This document shows, one piece after another, positions 1 to 10,400 of a DNA stretch of 51,320 nucleotides. The stretch's first letter is position 1. Every line of letters starts with the position of its first letter. Position numbers and translations under genes: made by a program. The stretch is from DATLRC01 sp035534895 (lineage in GTDB: Bacteria > Patescibacteriota > Saccharimonadia > Saccharimonadales > UBA4665), in assembly GCA_035534895.1 (NCBI GenBank), contig DATLRC010000002.1, positions 1 to 51,320 on the forward strand, read 5' to 3'. Under the pieces are notes generated by a model that made no database searches, was not told the origin of the DNA, and saw only the letters and a list, made by a program, of their open reading frames with translations.

Positions 1-1
1 G

Positions 2-1624
2 AGTACCTACCAATCTATCCGGGTGCGCAGCGACATGCCGTACATTACGACTGATACCCAGCATTTCACGAGGTTCAAGGATCGAGTCTTATCTTCGCAT
101 CATCTTAGCCAGCCAACCATACTGTCTAGCTCCGAATTATCCGACCTATATCATTTCCCGAATACTGATCTAACCAAAACTGAGGGGTTAGTAAAAAGCC
201 GTAGCCGAGAGCTACCGGCACCACTTTCAATCAACCACAGCGATACCGAGCTAGACGTTATAGTCGGCACTAATGAGCATGGCGGCGAACAGCAACCTGT
301 CGGAATGACGCTAGAACAACGCCGGATGCACACATATGTTATCGGTAAAACTGGTACCGGAAAAACTACACTGTTAACCAGCTCAATTTACCAAGATATG
401 GCCAGTGGTAAAGGTTTGGCCGTACTTGATCCTCATGGCGACATGTTTCAAGAACTACTCAGTATTGTCCCCGAGAATCGTCGTAAAGATGTGATCGTCT
501 TCGATCCCTCTGACCGCAACTTTCCAATCGGACTTAATATTCTCGATCCAGGACTAGAGTTTGAGGATGATGAGGATAAAGAACAATGGATCACCAGCAA
601 CGTACTATCGGTCTTCGCCAAGTTAGCTGATGAGAAGCTCTGGGGGCCTCGCATGGAACATGTACTTAGAAGTACCACTCTGACAGCTCTACAGACACCA
701 AACCCTAGTTTATATACCATTCAACGTCTACTTACTGATAGGCCGTACCAGAAGGCTGTAGCTAAGACCCTAAAAGACCCAGTACTTAAGCAGTTCTGGC
801 AAAAAGAGTTTGCCCTAATGGGTGGGATGCAGTTAGCTAACGTTACCCAACCGCTGACCAACCGCCTCGGCCATTTTATTACTACCAAGATGTCTAGACA
901 TATCCTAATGCAAGAAAAAAGCACCCTACGGATCGCCGATATTATGAACGAGGGCAAGATACTACTGGTCAATCTATCGAAGGGTGATATTGGCGAAGAC
1001 CAAAGTACATTCTTTGGCACGATTCTAACATCCTTCATCTGGATGGCGGCTTACCAGCGAACTAAGATCCCTGAAAAACAAAGACGGGATTTCTTTCTCT
1101 ATGTCGATGAGTTCCAGAACTTCGCCACACCACGGTTTGCCGAGATTACTAGCGAAGGCCGCAAATTCCGGGTTTCTCTGATTGTATCGCACCAGAATAT
1201 TGCCCAGATAGAAGACAAAGCCATTCTAAAGGTTATGGCTGGTAATGCTCACACCATCATTGCACTCAAGAGTAGCCCTGATGATGAAGCCTTTATCTTG
1301 CCGTTTATGAAGCCGGTGGTAGAACGTGGGGACATCGTAAATCTGGCACCATACCATTTCTTTATGAAGACCACGGCTGATGAGAGCGAGGACGCCTTTT
1401 CTGGCATGACCATACCAGTAGATGTAAAAGGTTCAGATACGATAAGAGAGGAAGTCGTAGCTAATAGCCAAAAGCAATACGGGACACCGAAGAAAGAAGT
1501 TGAGGAGTATATGGATAGGTTGTTTGATCAATCTAAGGCCACAGTTAAAAATCCACCGAAGAAAAAGCCAGGTGATGACAAAAGCGAAAAGGGTAAAGAT
1601 TCAGCAAAGGTGCATGGGGTGTAG
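2..1624 (+). CDS. TraG/VirD4-like conjugative coupling ATPase, 5' partial
   Basis: The reading frame is open to the window edge, so the true start is probably outside; a GTG at 23 is the first start inside. The product is a P-loop ATPase of the type IV secretion coupling / HerA-FtsK class that would feed DNA to a membrane channel. Walker A GKTGTGKTT lies near residue 110 (counted from GTG 23) and Walker B FLYVDEFQNF near residue 360, followed by the SHQNIAQ sensor-like segment. The tail after about residue 490 is lysine-rich and looks disordered. No membrane segment is visible in the part present. It marks the left edge as conjugative or DNA-transfer DNA; similar genes are common in Saccharibacteria. 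Any VirB partners would lie left of the window. Confidence 0.85.
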   Translation, partial: STYQSIRVRSDMPYITTDTQHFTRFKDRVLSSHHLSQPTILSSSELSDLYHFPNTDLTKTEGLVKSRSRELPAPLSINHSDTELDVIVGTNEHGGEQQPVGMTLEQRRMHTYVIGKTGTGKTTLLTSSIYQDMASGKGLAVLDPHGDMFQELLSIVPENRRKDVIVFDPSDRNFPIGLNILDPGLEFEDDEDKEQWITSNVLSVFAKLADEKLWGPRMEHVLRSTTLTALQTPNPSLYTIQRLLTDRPYQKAVAKTLKDPVLKQFWQKEFALMGGMQLANVTQPLTNRLGHFITTKMSRHILMQEKSTLRIADIMNEGKILLVNLSKGDIGEDQSTFFGTILTSFIWMAAYQRTKIPEKQRRDFFLYVDEFQNFATPRFAEITSEGRKFRVSLIVSHQNIAQIEDKAILKVMAGNAHTIIALKSSPDDEAFILPFMKPVVERGDIVNLAPYHFFMKTTADESEDAFSGMTIPVDVKGSDTIREEVVANSQKQYGTPKKEVEEYMDRLFDQSKATVKNPPKKKPGDDKSEKGKDSAKVHGV

Positions 1625-1658
1625 AGGAGTGTATTAGTCCGCTACTGCTAGATATTAA

Positions 1659-1685
1659 TTAGCACTCTTGGCTTTTGAGTGCCAA
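1659..1685 (+). promoter_or_regulatory. CIRCE-type operator (HrcA binding site)
   Basis: TTAGCACTC, nine bases, then GAGTGCCAA matches the CIRCE consensus TTAGCACTC-N9-GAGTGCTAA with a single mismatch in the last half-site. It overlaps the expected -35 region of the SLATT/CD-NTase promoter, where a bound repressor would block transcription. HrcA itself is not in the window. Confidence 0.75.
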
Positions 1686-1700
1686 GTCTTATGTTATAAT
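1673..1700 (+). promoter_or_regulatory. Promoter of the SLATT/CD-NTase pair
   Basis: A perfect -10 box TATAAT sits at 1695-1700 with a weak -35 TTTTGA at 1673-1678 (16-nt spacer). Expected transcription start is near 1707 and the ATG is at 1711, so the mRNA would be almost leaderless. Confidence 0.6.
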
Positions 1701-1710
1701 AAGTTGTATT

Positions 1711-2229
1711 ATGGCAAAGAAAACACCCTCAGAACCCGGACGCCGTTTGGCTATGTGTAAAGAGGCAGAAAGAATACATGAAAGCGCAAAGCATAGCGCC
1801 CAAAACCAGCTAGAATACTCTAAAACCTGGCGATCTGTAGACCGTTGGCTTGGAGGATTGGCGGCAATCCTAGCAGCAATCGCAGGTGCGGGCGGATTGT
1901 CTGAGGTATTTTCGGCAAAATGGTCAGGCTTGATCGCTCTGGCAGCGGCTGGGGTAGGCGCTGTAGCCACCACTCTTGGTGCGCCCAAGACAAAAACACT
2001 AGCCCACACAGCAGGAAATGCGTACTTAGCCCTTCAGCAGGATTGTCGTAATTTTATAGCAATAGACGTAGATTACATTTCGATTGATGAAGCAAGAGAT
2101 ACTTTGGCGAAGCTAGTTTCAAGATTACAAGAATTAAACTCATTAGCTGAGTTACCATCCCGTCGCGCTCGTAAGAAAGGAAAAAAGAATATCGACAAAG
2201 GGGAGCAGACTTATGAGGTGGATGAATAA
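1711..2229 (+). CDS. SLATT-domain membrane protein, probable CBASS-like effector
   Basis: The protein (172 aa) has two adjacent hydrophobic segments (about residues 47-65 and 70-90) flanked by charged helices, the layout of SLATT proteins, which are predicted to form membrane pores in nucleotide-signal immunity. The start at 1711 was chosen over an upstream in-frame codon at 1675 because the -10 box at 1695-1700 lies between them. The stop codon TAA overlaps the ATG of the following CD-NTase, so the two are translationally coupled. The family is known to pair with CD-NTases; the effector role here is inferred. The C-terminus is strongly basic (RRARKKGKK). Confidence 0.75.
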   Translation: MAKKTPSEPGRRLAMCKEAERIHESAKHSAQNQLEYSKTWRSVDRWLGGLAAILAAIAGAGGLSEVFSAKWSGLIALAAAGVGAVATTLGAPKTKTLAHTAGNAYLALQQDCRNFIAIDVDYISIDEARDTLAKLVSRLQELNSLAELPSRRARKKGKKNIDKGEQTYEVDE

Positions 2230-3104
2230 TGGCTTGGACGGTGGCAGGAGCATTTGCGGAGTTTGAAGATACGATTAAGCCAACCACCATTCAGTCTGGT
2301 GATATTCAACCAAAAATAAACACAGCACATGGATACTTATTAAGAGCTTTTCCGGCAAATAGCGATATGCCTCTCTGGCGTACAGTAAAAATTGGTTCAG
2401 TAGCTCAGGGTACACTTATTCGTCCATTAGATGACATTGATTTGATGGCTGTTTTTGATGATTCGCGAGAAAATTATATAAATAGATACCAAAACAATTC
2501 ACAAGCTTTTATTCAACGAGTACGTGCTGCCTTTAACAATTGCCGAATAGAAACAGTCGGGGTCAGAGGACAAGCGGTTAGACTTTTTTATCAGTCAGGG
2601 GCTAGTGTCGATATTGCACCGGTATATAAATGGAGTGCTGGAGGCTATATACTGCCATCTGGGAATAATTCCTGGATACGCACTGACCCTGAAATACAAT
2701 CTCAATGGTTTACAACCCAAAACCAGCGCTTAGATTACCATCTATTACCGATGATACGATTATTAAAAAGATGGAATAATGAACATGGCAAGCAGTTAAA
2801 GTCTTACCATCTCAGCATAATGGTCGCCTATGTATTTAGTAGCCTTAACAACAATAGGGCGGATGCAATTGCTAAGTTCTTTGCCTGGTCACAAAACAAT
2901 TTAGACGTGCACGACCCTACTGGTTATAGTGGTAATCTCTCTTCATATCTTACAGCCTTAACAAGACTGAATCTTACTGCTCGACTAGCAAATGCAGCAA
3001 CAAGAGCTAATAGCGCATTAGCAGCCGAACTTAGAGGTGACATCCGCGAAGCAATACGATTGTGGCGAATTGAGTTTGGTACCGAGTTTCCAACTTACGG
3101 CTAA
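2229..3104 (+). CDS. CD-NTase / OAS-like nucleotidyltransferase (CBASS-like second-messenger synthase)
   Basis: A 291-aa nucleotidyltransferase of the cGAS/DncV-like superfamily. The polymerase-beta signature GSVAQGT is at residues 56-62, the metal-binding pair DID at 69-71 and the third acidic residue in SVDIAPVY (D128). Such enzymes make cyclic or linear oligonucleotides on phage infection, which activate an effector. The only neighbour on this strand is the SLATT protein, whose stop overlaps this start. No Cap2/Cap3 or HORMA/TRIP13 genes are present, which fits the minimal two-gene layout. The nucleotide product cannot be read from sequence. Confidence 0.82.
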   Translation: MAWTVAGAFAEFEDTIKPTTIQSGDIQPKINTAHGYLLRAFPANSDMPLWRTVKIGSVAQGTLIRPLDDIDLMAVFDDSRENYINRYQNNSQAFIQRVRAAFNNCRIETVGVRGQAVRLFYQSGASVDIAPVYKWSAGGYILPSGNNSWIRTDPEIQSQWFTTQNQRLDYHLLPMIRLLKRWNNEHGKQLKSYHLSIMVAYVFSSLNNNRADAIAKFFAWSQNNLDVHDPTGYSGNLSSYLTALTRLNLTARLANAATRANSALAAELRGDIREAIRLWRIEFGTEFPTYG

Positions 3105-3112
3105 GTAAATAT

Positions 3113-4597
3113 TCATACAGATTGTAGTTTATTATATATTTCTACCATTGCCAGTGTATCTAAACCACAGTACTCAACCAAATCATCAAGGATCTTTTCT
3201 TTTTCACTTTCTCTTTTACCATCAAGTACGGCCTCCATCCAAAGTCGCTGGGCTGCTCCACCTTCTTGTATGCCTAATACCTTATAAGATAGTTCGGGTA
3301 CTAAAACTGGCAGTACATTCTTAATTGATGCGCTACCTTTGAAGTCTTTATCTGCATACCAACCGTTTGAAAAAGGTATCATCAGATCAACGATGCGTTC
3401 ATTTAGCTTTTCGTAAAACTCAGTATATTCGGGAAGTAATGAGCCGATTAATGTATTACAACTCTTCTCAAACCCCATATTCCACGTAATAACCGAGCCA
3501 CTGTCACCAATTTGTGATTTTAATGTTTTGCTTAATGGTTCTAAGGGATTAGCGTTTTCTCTTTGCAGAAAATCTAGGTGCCTAAGTTCGGCTCCTGGGG
3601 AATCTTGGATGTGCAGAGAATACTGGAAAGCATATTGTTTATATGGCTTCATACCATCAAAGTAGGGCACAATACTCATTAAGGTTTCGTAATCAAAGAA
3701 GTAAAGTGGATAAACAAAGGAGTCTAGATACTTCTTGATCTTATCTCTATCTATTATCGGTTCACCTAGCTTTGTAGTTTTGATTTGTAGGGCTTGCTTA
3801 GGGTTTAGCTTAAAATCATCTGGGATATCGATAAGTTTCTTAACTCCTAATTTCTCTAACTCTCCAGTCTTTTCAGCACCCACTGAACATAAGTCATAAA
3901 TACTACCAGACTCTACATCTACCAAGCTTCTATAAATCTCTATCCATTCGTTAAACGCACCAAGTCTAGCGTGGGCTGGTGAGATGCTCGGCCGAGTGGT
4001 TGAGTTCGCTACTTTTAATGCTGCTTCAATCTTGTTTTTAGTAAATTCACGCTTTGATTTAACGGAGGCAGTAATATCAGTTATTCCGGTTAACTCTTTA
4101 GCATCTACTTCTCCGCGCCTAATATACTCGTTATTTACGTGTACTACAGCAATGTTTCTTACTACATAGCCACACGCTTCTAGCACAACCATCTGGAAAG
4201 CTAAATCATATTCATGGTCAGGCTTGGCTTTAGTACTAGACTTAATTTCATATAGATCAATCTCTTTATCCCCGACTACAGTAATAACATCACAGATGAA
4301 AGTTAGTTGTTCATGTTCGAATCTGCCCTGAAATATAGTTTTTGTTCCATCATCTAGTGCTTTTGTAGTGCGCTGGGGCAGACTTAAGTATTCGTCATAA
4401 TCATTAAATCCGAGGGTTAAACCGCCAGAAAATAACTGCTCAGCATATGACTCAAACATATGTCCTGCATCAAAAATGGCTTGGGTATTATCATCAACGG
4501 GTGGTAGCTTTGATTTGTCATGTTTCTTAAGCCACAGCCAGGCTGGGTGCTTGAGGAACAACATGTACTCAGACTTAGATATTATCACTTGGCCCAC
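3113..4597 (-). CDS. DUF2779 protein: Cas4/RecB-like nuclease fused to a DEDD-like exonuclease domain
   Basis: The 494-aa protein appears to carry two nuclease folds. The N-terminal half has the Cas4/RecB PD-(D/E)XK pattern: GHMFE near residue 47, then FICD and YEIKSS (about 100-121) and a downstream conserved Q in DLAFQM. The C-terminal half (from about 300) looks like a DEDD exonuclease of the DUF2779 type: FFDYET, ITWNMGFE and a final YCGLDT. Family members are annotated as RecB-like; the exonuclease reading is inferred from motifs. It is the last gene of a five-gene operon, and its start overlaps the HerA gene by 23 nt. No cysteine cluster typical of Cas4 iron-sulphur proteins is evident. 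Confidence 0.75.
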   Translation of the reverse strand: MGQVIISKSEYMLFLKHPAWLWLKKHDKSKLPPVDDNTQAIFDAGHMFESYAEQLFSGGLTLGFNDYDEYLSLPQRTTKALDDGTKTIFQGRFEHEQLTFICDVITVVGDKEIDLYEIKSSTKAKPDHEYDLAFQMVVLEACGYVVRNIAVVHVNNEYIRRGEVDAKELTGITDITASVKSKREFTKNKIEAALKVANSTTRPSISPAHARLGAFNEWIEIYRSLVDVESGSIYDLCSVGAEKTGELEKLGVKKLIDIPDDFKLNPKQALQIKTTKLGEPIIDRDKIKKYLDSFVYPLYFFDYETLMSIVPYFDGMKPYKQYAFQYSLHIQDSPGAELRHLDFLQRENANPLEPLSKTLKSQIGDSGSVITWNMGFEKSCNTLIGSLLPEYTEFYEKLNERIVDLMIPFSNGWYADKDFKGSASIKNVLPVLVPELSYKVLGIQEGGAAQRLWMEAVLDGKRESEKEKILDDLVEYCGLDTLAMVEIYNKLQSV

Positions 4598-6494
4598 TCG
4601 TCCATAGCTCGTTCAAATCGATTGTTTCACTTTGGGGTCTAAGTTTCTCTTCAAGAAGTGCCACCTTTACCGATAGTGGGAACTGCGTCATCTGCCCAGC
4701 GATAAAACAACAGCCGATGGATAGATTTGCAATTGAATCGAATGAGAGTTTATCAAGATAACTGACAGCCTTATTGATAGATCTTAGATCATTATCATTC
4801 ATCAACCTGTGAATGAAATAATTGTGCAGTTGTGAGATTATTGTAGGTGAAATATCTGATGGTCTTTGGCTTGCGATCGTTAAGAAAACACCAAACTTCC
4901 TACCTTCTTTAATAATCTCTTCGAACGTCTCTAGACGGTAATCCTTCCACGATTCCGACTCTCTAGTGGAGTTCTCGGATAAAATATTATGAGCCTCATC
5001 TATGATGATATTTAGTGAGTTATTTTTATCGGTATCTCTTCGACTCTTTTGTTCGTCATAATTAGTTTTACATACAAGTAAAGGTATGACTTTTTTGATC
5101 TCTAGGTTAACATTCTTTAAGTCTATTATTTCTATGTTAGTAGATGCCGACTCTTCGAGCGAATCTCTGATATCAAATACTTTACCCAGCATATTAAAGC
5201 GCTTGCTTAGACGTCCCATCAGTGGACTAATATGCTCCTGATTTGCGTATCCATTTAAAATCTCGAAATAGTACTGATCCAATATTTTAAACTGAATTCG
5301 TTGCAGATCGCTCAACCCTACGCCGGGATCAATACTTACATCTATATATCCTGACGTGCCAAGAAAGCTACTTTCGTTTGACTCAAAATATTTTTTAACA
5401 CCACTGGAATCAACAAAATAGAATGCGTCATTATTATTGCTGTGGTACTTTAAGTCATCAATATCTTTACCGGCATTTACGACCTTAAATCCAAGTTGTT
5501 CAAAATCTTTAATGAACTTCTTTAAGAATGGCACATTAAACACTCTGTCATTCTTCGATAAAATATCTCGTATCTTTTGAGATAGGCTATGTATCTCCTT
5601 CGCAAAGTTTTCGTTGTCTGAATCAAACCAGTCTCTATCTATCGCTCTGTGTAGAAATGGTTGTTGGGTCTTTTCTGTAGCGTCAAGTAAGATCGATAAC
5701 AATTCGAGTTTTTCTAATTCCGTCTTTAAGATAGGATATTTATTTCCTTTGTCGTCCTTCGTCCTTAGCCTGTAAACCACCTTCTTTTTTGTTAGTATCT
5801 CATCATCTTTCTCTTTTGAATATTCTCCATTAAAATCAATAAATATAAAGCGAGATTTGGTGTAGAAGTTATTGCCCAGATGTTCTTGCTTAAAGAGTTC
5901 AGTGTACATTTTCGCAAGAGTATTGGATTTTCCGGATCCAGTATTGCCAAATATTCCAATATGACCGGCAAATAGCCTTCTAACGGACACCTTGATATCT
6001 TGAGTCTCCTCATCAATCAAAGAGCCTAGTGTAATTGATAATTCGTTTTTGCTGGACAGTTTATGCAGGGATTCGAATTCATCCCTTGAGAGCAATCTGC
6101 ATTCACTGCCGATCAAAGGCATCTCTTTAATACCGTGTTGAAACTTATGTGAATCATCATAAAACCCAAACACCGAAAGATTAAGAAAACGATCTATTTT
6201 CTGCTTTTCGTTAGTGTACTTCTTTCTTGTTTGATATTTGTCCTCTTCAAGGTATTCACCCTCAACCTTACATATAATCTCGGTAAATCCTTTAATTATT
6301 TTTACGTAATTCGATAGCCCGACTGACACATTTTTAATAGTTCGACCCTTAAAGAATAGATGGGGAAGGTTCTTGTCTTTATCGACCTTAACAACAATGT
6401 CTTTTCCCTTGACGCTAAATACACTACCGATTGTAAAAACGGAATTATCAATCAATCTTTCTTGTAGATTAAACTTGCTCGTCGTCTTCATCAT
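4575..6494 (-). CDS. HerA-like hexameric ATPase/translocase (DUF87)
   Basis: The 639-aa protein has an N-terminal beta-rich HAS-barrel-like region, Walker A GNTGSGKS at 183-190, Walker B IIIDEAHN near residue 495 and a downstream ASQRPSD segment, all typical of HerA/FtsK-class translocases. HerA paired with a SIR2 protein is the core of the Nezha (SIR2-HerA) antiphage system, in which the two form a complex that consumes NAD+. Here the upstream gene is indeed a SIR2 protein overlapping by 26 nt, and the downstream gene is a nuclease also overlapping. Bacterial HerA partners are usually nucleases, so this ATPase may serve both neighbours. Confidence 0.85.
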   Translation of the reverse strand: MMKTTSKFNLQERLIDNSVFTIGSVFSVKGKDIVVKVDKDKNLPHLFFKGRTIKNVSVGLSNYVKIIKGFTEIICKVEGEYLEEDKYQTRKKYTNEKQKIDRFLNLSVFGFYDDSHKFQHGIKEMPLIGSECRLLSRDEFESLHKLSSKNELSITLGSLIDEETQDIKVSVRRLFAGHIGIFGNTGSGKSNTLAKMYTELFKQEHLGNNFYTKSRFIFIDFNGEYSKEKDDEILTKKKVVYRLRTKDDKGNKYPILKTELEKLELLSILLDATEKTQQPFLHRAIDRDWFDSDNENFAKEIHSLSQKIRDILSKNDRVFNVPFLKKFIKDFEQLGFKVVNAGKDIDDLKYHSNNNDAFYFVDSSGVKKYFESNESSFLGTSGYIDVSIDPGVGLSDLQRIQFKILDQYYFEILNGYANQEHISPLMGRLSKRFNMLGKVFDIRDSLEESASTNIEIIDLKNVNLEIKKVIPLLVCKTNYDEQKSRRDTDKNNSLNIIIDEAHNILSENSTRESESWKDYRLETFEEIIKEGRKFGVFLTIASQRPSDISPTIISQLHNYFIHRLMNDNDLRSINKAVSYLDKLSFDSIANLSIGCCFIAGQMTQFPLSVKVALLEEKLRPQSETIDLNELWTSGPSDNI

Positions 6495-7485
6495 TCACAA
6501 TGCTTTCATCGCTAGTAAATACTCCCGTAAGATAACTAGTTATCTTATCAAAAGAGAGATCAGCTTCAGGAGATATTACGTATAAGTTAGAATTCTTAGA
6601 CTCGTTAAGGCTGTCTACTGTCTCATCATATTTAGAATGTGAAAAGTAAACTACAACCAGTGTTGGATTTGATCTCATCACTCCGTACAGCAGGTCTTTA
6701 ATATGCTTATCGGCTAGTGAAAAGCCAATGACAAATAACACGCTATTTTCTTTTTCTAATTCGAGTGTGAATTTTCTTAAAAGAGATGCGTAATTAGTAT
6801 CAAGTACAGTTTCAAAATGCTTTTCGGCGTTTGGGTTTATAACAGCTATTTTCTCGTATTCCGTACTAAAACTTTTTCCCGATTTTTTCGCTAAATCATC
6901 GGGGATATGTGAACCATCCGAGTAAACAATTTTATTCTGATTAGTGCACCAAGATACCGAACCATGTAGTTTAAAAATGTTAAAAAGTGGAATGTCTGAC
7001 GTATTATCGAACTGTAAGCTCTTATATTTCTGTATTTTGTTGAAGTTCGAAGCATTGAACGTAGGTTTGATCTGGCCCGTAAAGCCGTCATTATATGGAA
7101 TACCGAGCCGCTCGCAAGAATCTTCCATAAACATATCAAAATTAGTTGTGAAGATATTAACCTGTTTATTGACTATATGAAGCGATCTCCTTGAGATGGT
7201 ATCTGACCAAAAGTTGAGAAACCTATCATAATTTTTCCTTGTTACACCCAGTTTATTTTTCTCATCCGCGTTAGTCTCAAGACTCTCGTCTAGAATAGCT
7301 TTCGATTTTTTTATAAGCTTAAAGTAGTCCTTTTGTGCTTTTTCTCTAGTCTTCTCATCATTCATCCTGTCTTCTATATCTTTTAGTGTCGATATATAGT
7401 CTAGTGAGCATCCAGAGCCGATGAGAAGATTAAGATGTCCGCTTTGAATTATTTCTTTAAGTTCTTTGTTGCTCAGTGCTTTCAT
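6469..7485 (-). CDS. SIR2-fold NADase-like defence protein
   Basis: The 338-aa protein carries the SIR2 Rossmann signatures: GSGCS at 23-27, TTNFD at 113-117, the catalytic-type KLHGS with H174, and a C-terminal VIGFSLADKHI segment. Antiphage SIR2 proteins act as NAD+ hydrolases that stop infection by depleting NAD+; that role is inferred here from the family and the adjacent HerA. No extra sensor domain is obvious. The start overlaps the methylase stop by 4 nt and the end overlaps HerA by 26 nt, which argues for fixed stoichiometry and co-translation. Confidence 0.85.
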   Translation of the reverse strand: MKALSNKELKEIIQSGHLNLLIGSGCSLDYISTLKDIEDRMNDEKTREKAQKDYFKLIKKSKAILDESLETNADEKNKLGVTRKNYDRFLNFWSDTISRRSLHIVNKQVNIFTTNFDMFMEDSCERLGIPYNDGFTGQIKPTFNASNFNKIQKYKSLQFDNTSDIPLFNIFKLHGSVSWCTNQNKIVYSDGSHIPDDLAKKSGKSFSTEYEKIAVINPNAEKHFETVLDTNYASLLRKFTLELEKENSVLFVIGFSLADKHIKDLLYGVMRSNPTLVVVYFSHSKYDETVDSLNESKNSNLYVISPEADLSFDKITSYLTGVFTSDESIVNDEDDEQV

Positions 7486-10400
7486 TGTATAGACTCCTCG
7501 ATGAGTTTTATCTCAGCACCATCAAGACCATAAAGTTCATACACGAGATTATCAATTTCACGCTCTATCAAATCAATGTTTGACTCTGGTTTTTCTTTAT
7601 TAAATAGCAGCTGCGTAACCATAGGTGTCAATCTATTTACGCTACTCCAGTCAGGAAGGGGAAAATCTTTAATGTCTTGAACTAATATCTTAGGAAATGC
7701 CCCCTTTGTTGCCTTAGGGGAAGAATTAAAATGATAAAAAGTTGCTAGTCTGGAGTTTAAGATTGCTAGTAACGGAAGTATCCCGTTTTCATTGTTAAGA
7801 ATAACTATCAATGCCGGATCATGATAGCTCTCTTTGTCTGTAAACCCTGCGAATATCTTTGGATTCGTTATCTCACGCACAAGAACTCTTTCTCCTAGAA
7901 AATATTTTGGCTCTCTAGGATTTGCGATTCCAGAGCCATAGTCAATGTATTCTTTACCATTCCATTTAACTTGATACGGTGTTACGTCTTCACCCCAGAG
8001 CCACTCCTTGAGAGAGTCTTTGGTCTTTTCTTTATAATGGAAGGCTCTACTTTTTATCAGCTCTTGAGACTGTCCAGTGTACTTGTCGTATGCAATCAAG
8101 CCCTGGCTAATTTCTGGAAAAATATCCTGAATCGTTTTAGGCATAGACTTAAGCTTAGTAATAATGTCTATCGTTTTCTCGGGTAGCTTAAACATCAAGC
8201 CCCAATTAGTACTATTTTCCACAAGAGTAGAAGATGCGATCAAGTCATCATCCTTGGAAATAATTTCAGAGAAATTGCTTGCATTAAGTGTATTCCTATA
8301 ATGAATTTTGTAACCAGGATCTTTTTTTCTTTCCAGCGTTATGATTATATTTCTAACAGTTGCGGTGGAGAAAAGCGGAAAGGCGGTACAATCTATAACC
8401 TCTTGAACTGTCCAATTAGTTAAAAGGTCTAAGCGGTATTTCTTCGCATACACATTAAAAAGTAGTGTATTTGGAATGATGTATGACATCAGCCCGTGTG
8501 GGTTAATCATCTCTTTTGCTAGTTCAATAAAATAATAATAAATTTCATAATCCGGTACTTTACCAAGAGAATTCTGAACCGTCTTTCTAGATGTATCTCT
8601 TATGGAAACGCCATAAGGAGGATTACCAATTACTATATCGAATCCGTCATTGACCCCGAACATCCATTCTGCATCGAACCATGCAGTCGACTCATTACTA
8701 AAAGGATCCCATGCGGAAAGCTTCTGTGTCGTTTCAGCAAGGCCTTTGCTATTGCTATGTATGATCCTTTGAAGCATCTTATTTTGTGCTTGAGAAAATT
8801 TAAACTTTAGTGAATCTTTCTCTGAGTAATGACTATTAAAGTAGTCGTCTCTTAATCTTTTGAGTTCCGTAATTCCAGACTGATCTTCAAAGAAACCTAT
8901 TTGATTCGATGTATCCGAAGATATGGCACCAAGTTTAATTAGAGTATTGGCAGTTACAAACTTAAAATCAAGATTTGGTAATGGGTATACGCCTCTATTG
9001 GGTTCGTTATCATCAACACGTTCATCTACTATCAGGGTAAGAAAACACCTAAGTCTCGCTATCTCGGTGGCAATAGGCTGAATGTCTACACCAAAAATAC
9101 TTTCCCTTATGACCCCTAATTTGCGTATGTAATCAAAGTTTTCATGCTGAAATTCACGTTCGATTAGATGTCTAACTTCGGGAACCGTATTTGCTATCTG
9201 ATTTTCAAACCACATCTTAGCGTCTGGGTCGACTTGTTGAAGAATAAAAACAATCTTTTGTAGCGCACCTATAGGATATGCACCAGAGCCACAGGCAGGA
9301 TCTAAAATCTTGATTAAATTCAACGCATCAACTACTTTGCGTTTTTGCGAATCGTTAAGCTGAAATTCTTTGTCATCCTCCAGGTTGTAAGATACTAATG
9401 CCTTTAGATAATCTGTTTCAATCCCTGTCTCATGAGATAAGTACTCAGAGATTGTATGATCAACCATATACTCTACAACTTCTCTGGGCGTATAGAAGCT
9501 ACCAGTTGCTTTCCTGACGGTCTCACCAGTTTCCGGGTTAATGCGTGCAAGTAAGTTCTCAAAGATACGTCCAAGCATTTCCGGATCAATTGACAAGTCA
9601 ACGTCTACGCTAGTATTTTCATCCACGGTGAAATGGTAGAGCTCTAGTAAATCAAATAATCTGTGTATCCATTCGTCTGGGATATCGACTAATCCAGCTA
9701 TTGATTCCTCAGTAATCTCATCGAAATTATAATAATCATCCTCTTGCGCGGAGAATAGGCCACCATTTAAATATGGAATCTTACCGAAGTCGCCCGACTG
9801 AAACTTTAATGATCTTTTGTTCATCGGTTCGTTTAAGACCTGAAAAAACAATGGCGCAAGAATTGAGTGATAATAGTTGCTTTGGTTTGCTGATTCTCTC
9901 GAGAGTATACTTCTGTTAATGAGTGGAATGCCTTTGGTACTATGTTTTTCACGCAAGAACCAGCAGAATACTACTCGTCCAATCAGCCTCACGGCAAACT
10001 GATGACTTGCTTCACTATTTTCAGGGTATTTGATTTCTGCCTTGATTTCGTCCGTGCCGACAAGCTCGTCATATAGCTTGGCAATCCCTTTATAGAATTC
10101 GTTATTAACTACTTCGACAGAAAATCTAGACACTAAATCACCAAAGTCGATTGTCATACCTTTAGAGATTAAGAATTTATAAGGTGTAACCGTCTTAGCG
10201 ACAGAACCTAGGACATAGGAATACCTACGCGGATTAGAAAATGTCTTAGTCACTCTACCGGTTTTATTCTCTTCAAATGTTAGTGTCACTAAGGATACTC
10301 GCCAGAGTTCATTGTCACCCGAGTAGTAGGCAACAAGTGCAGCATCAATATTATTAACGGCCATGAGTTTGAAGGTTTCAGTGGCAAGCTTAAACCTCGC

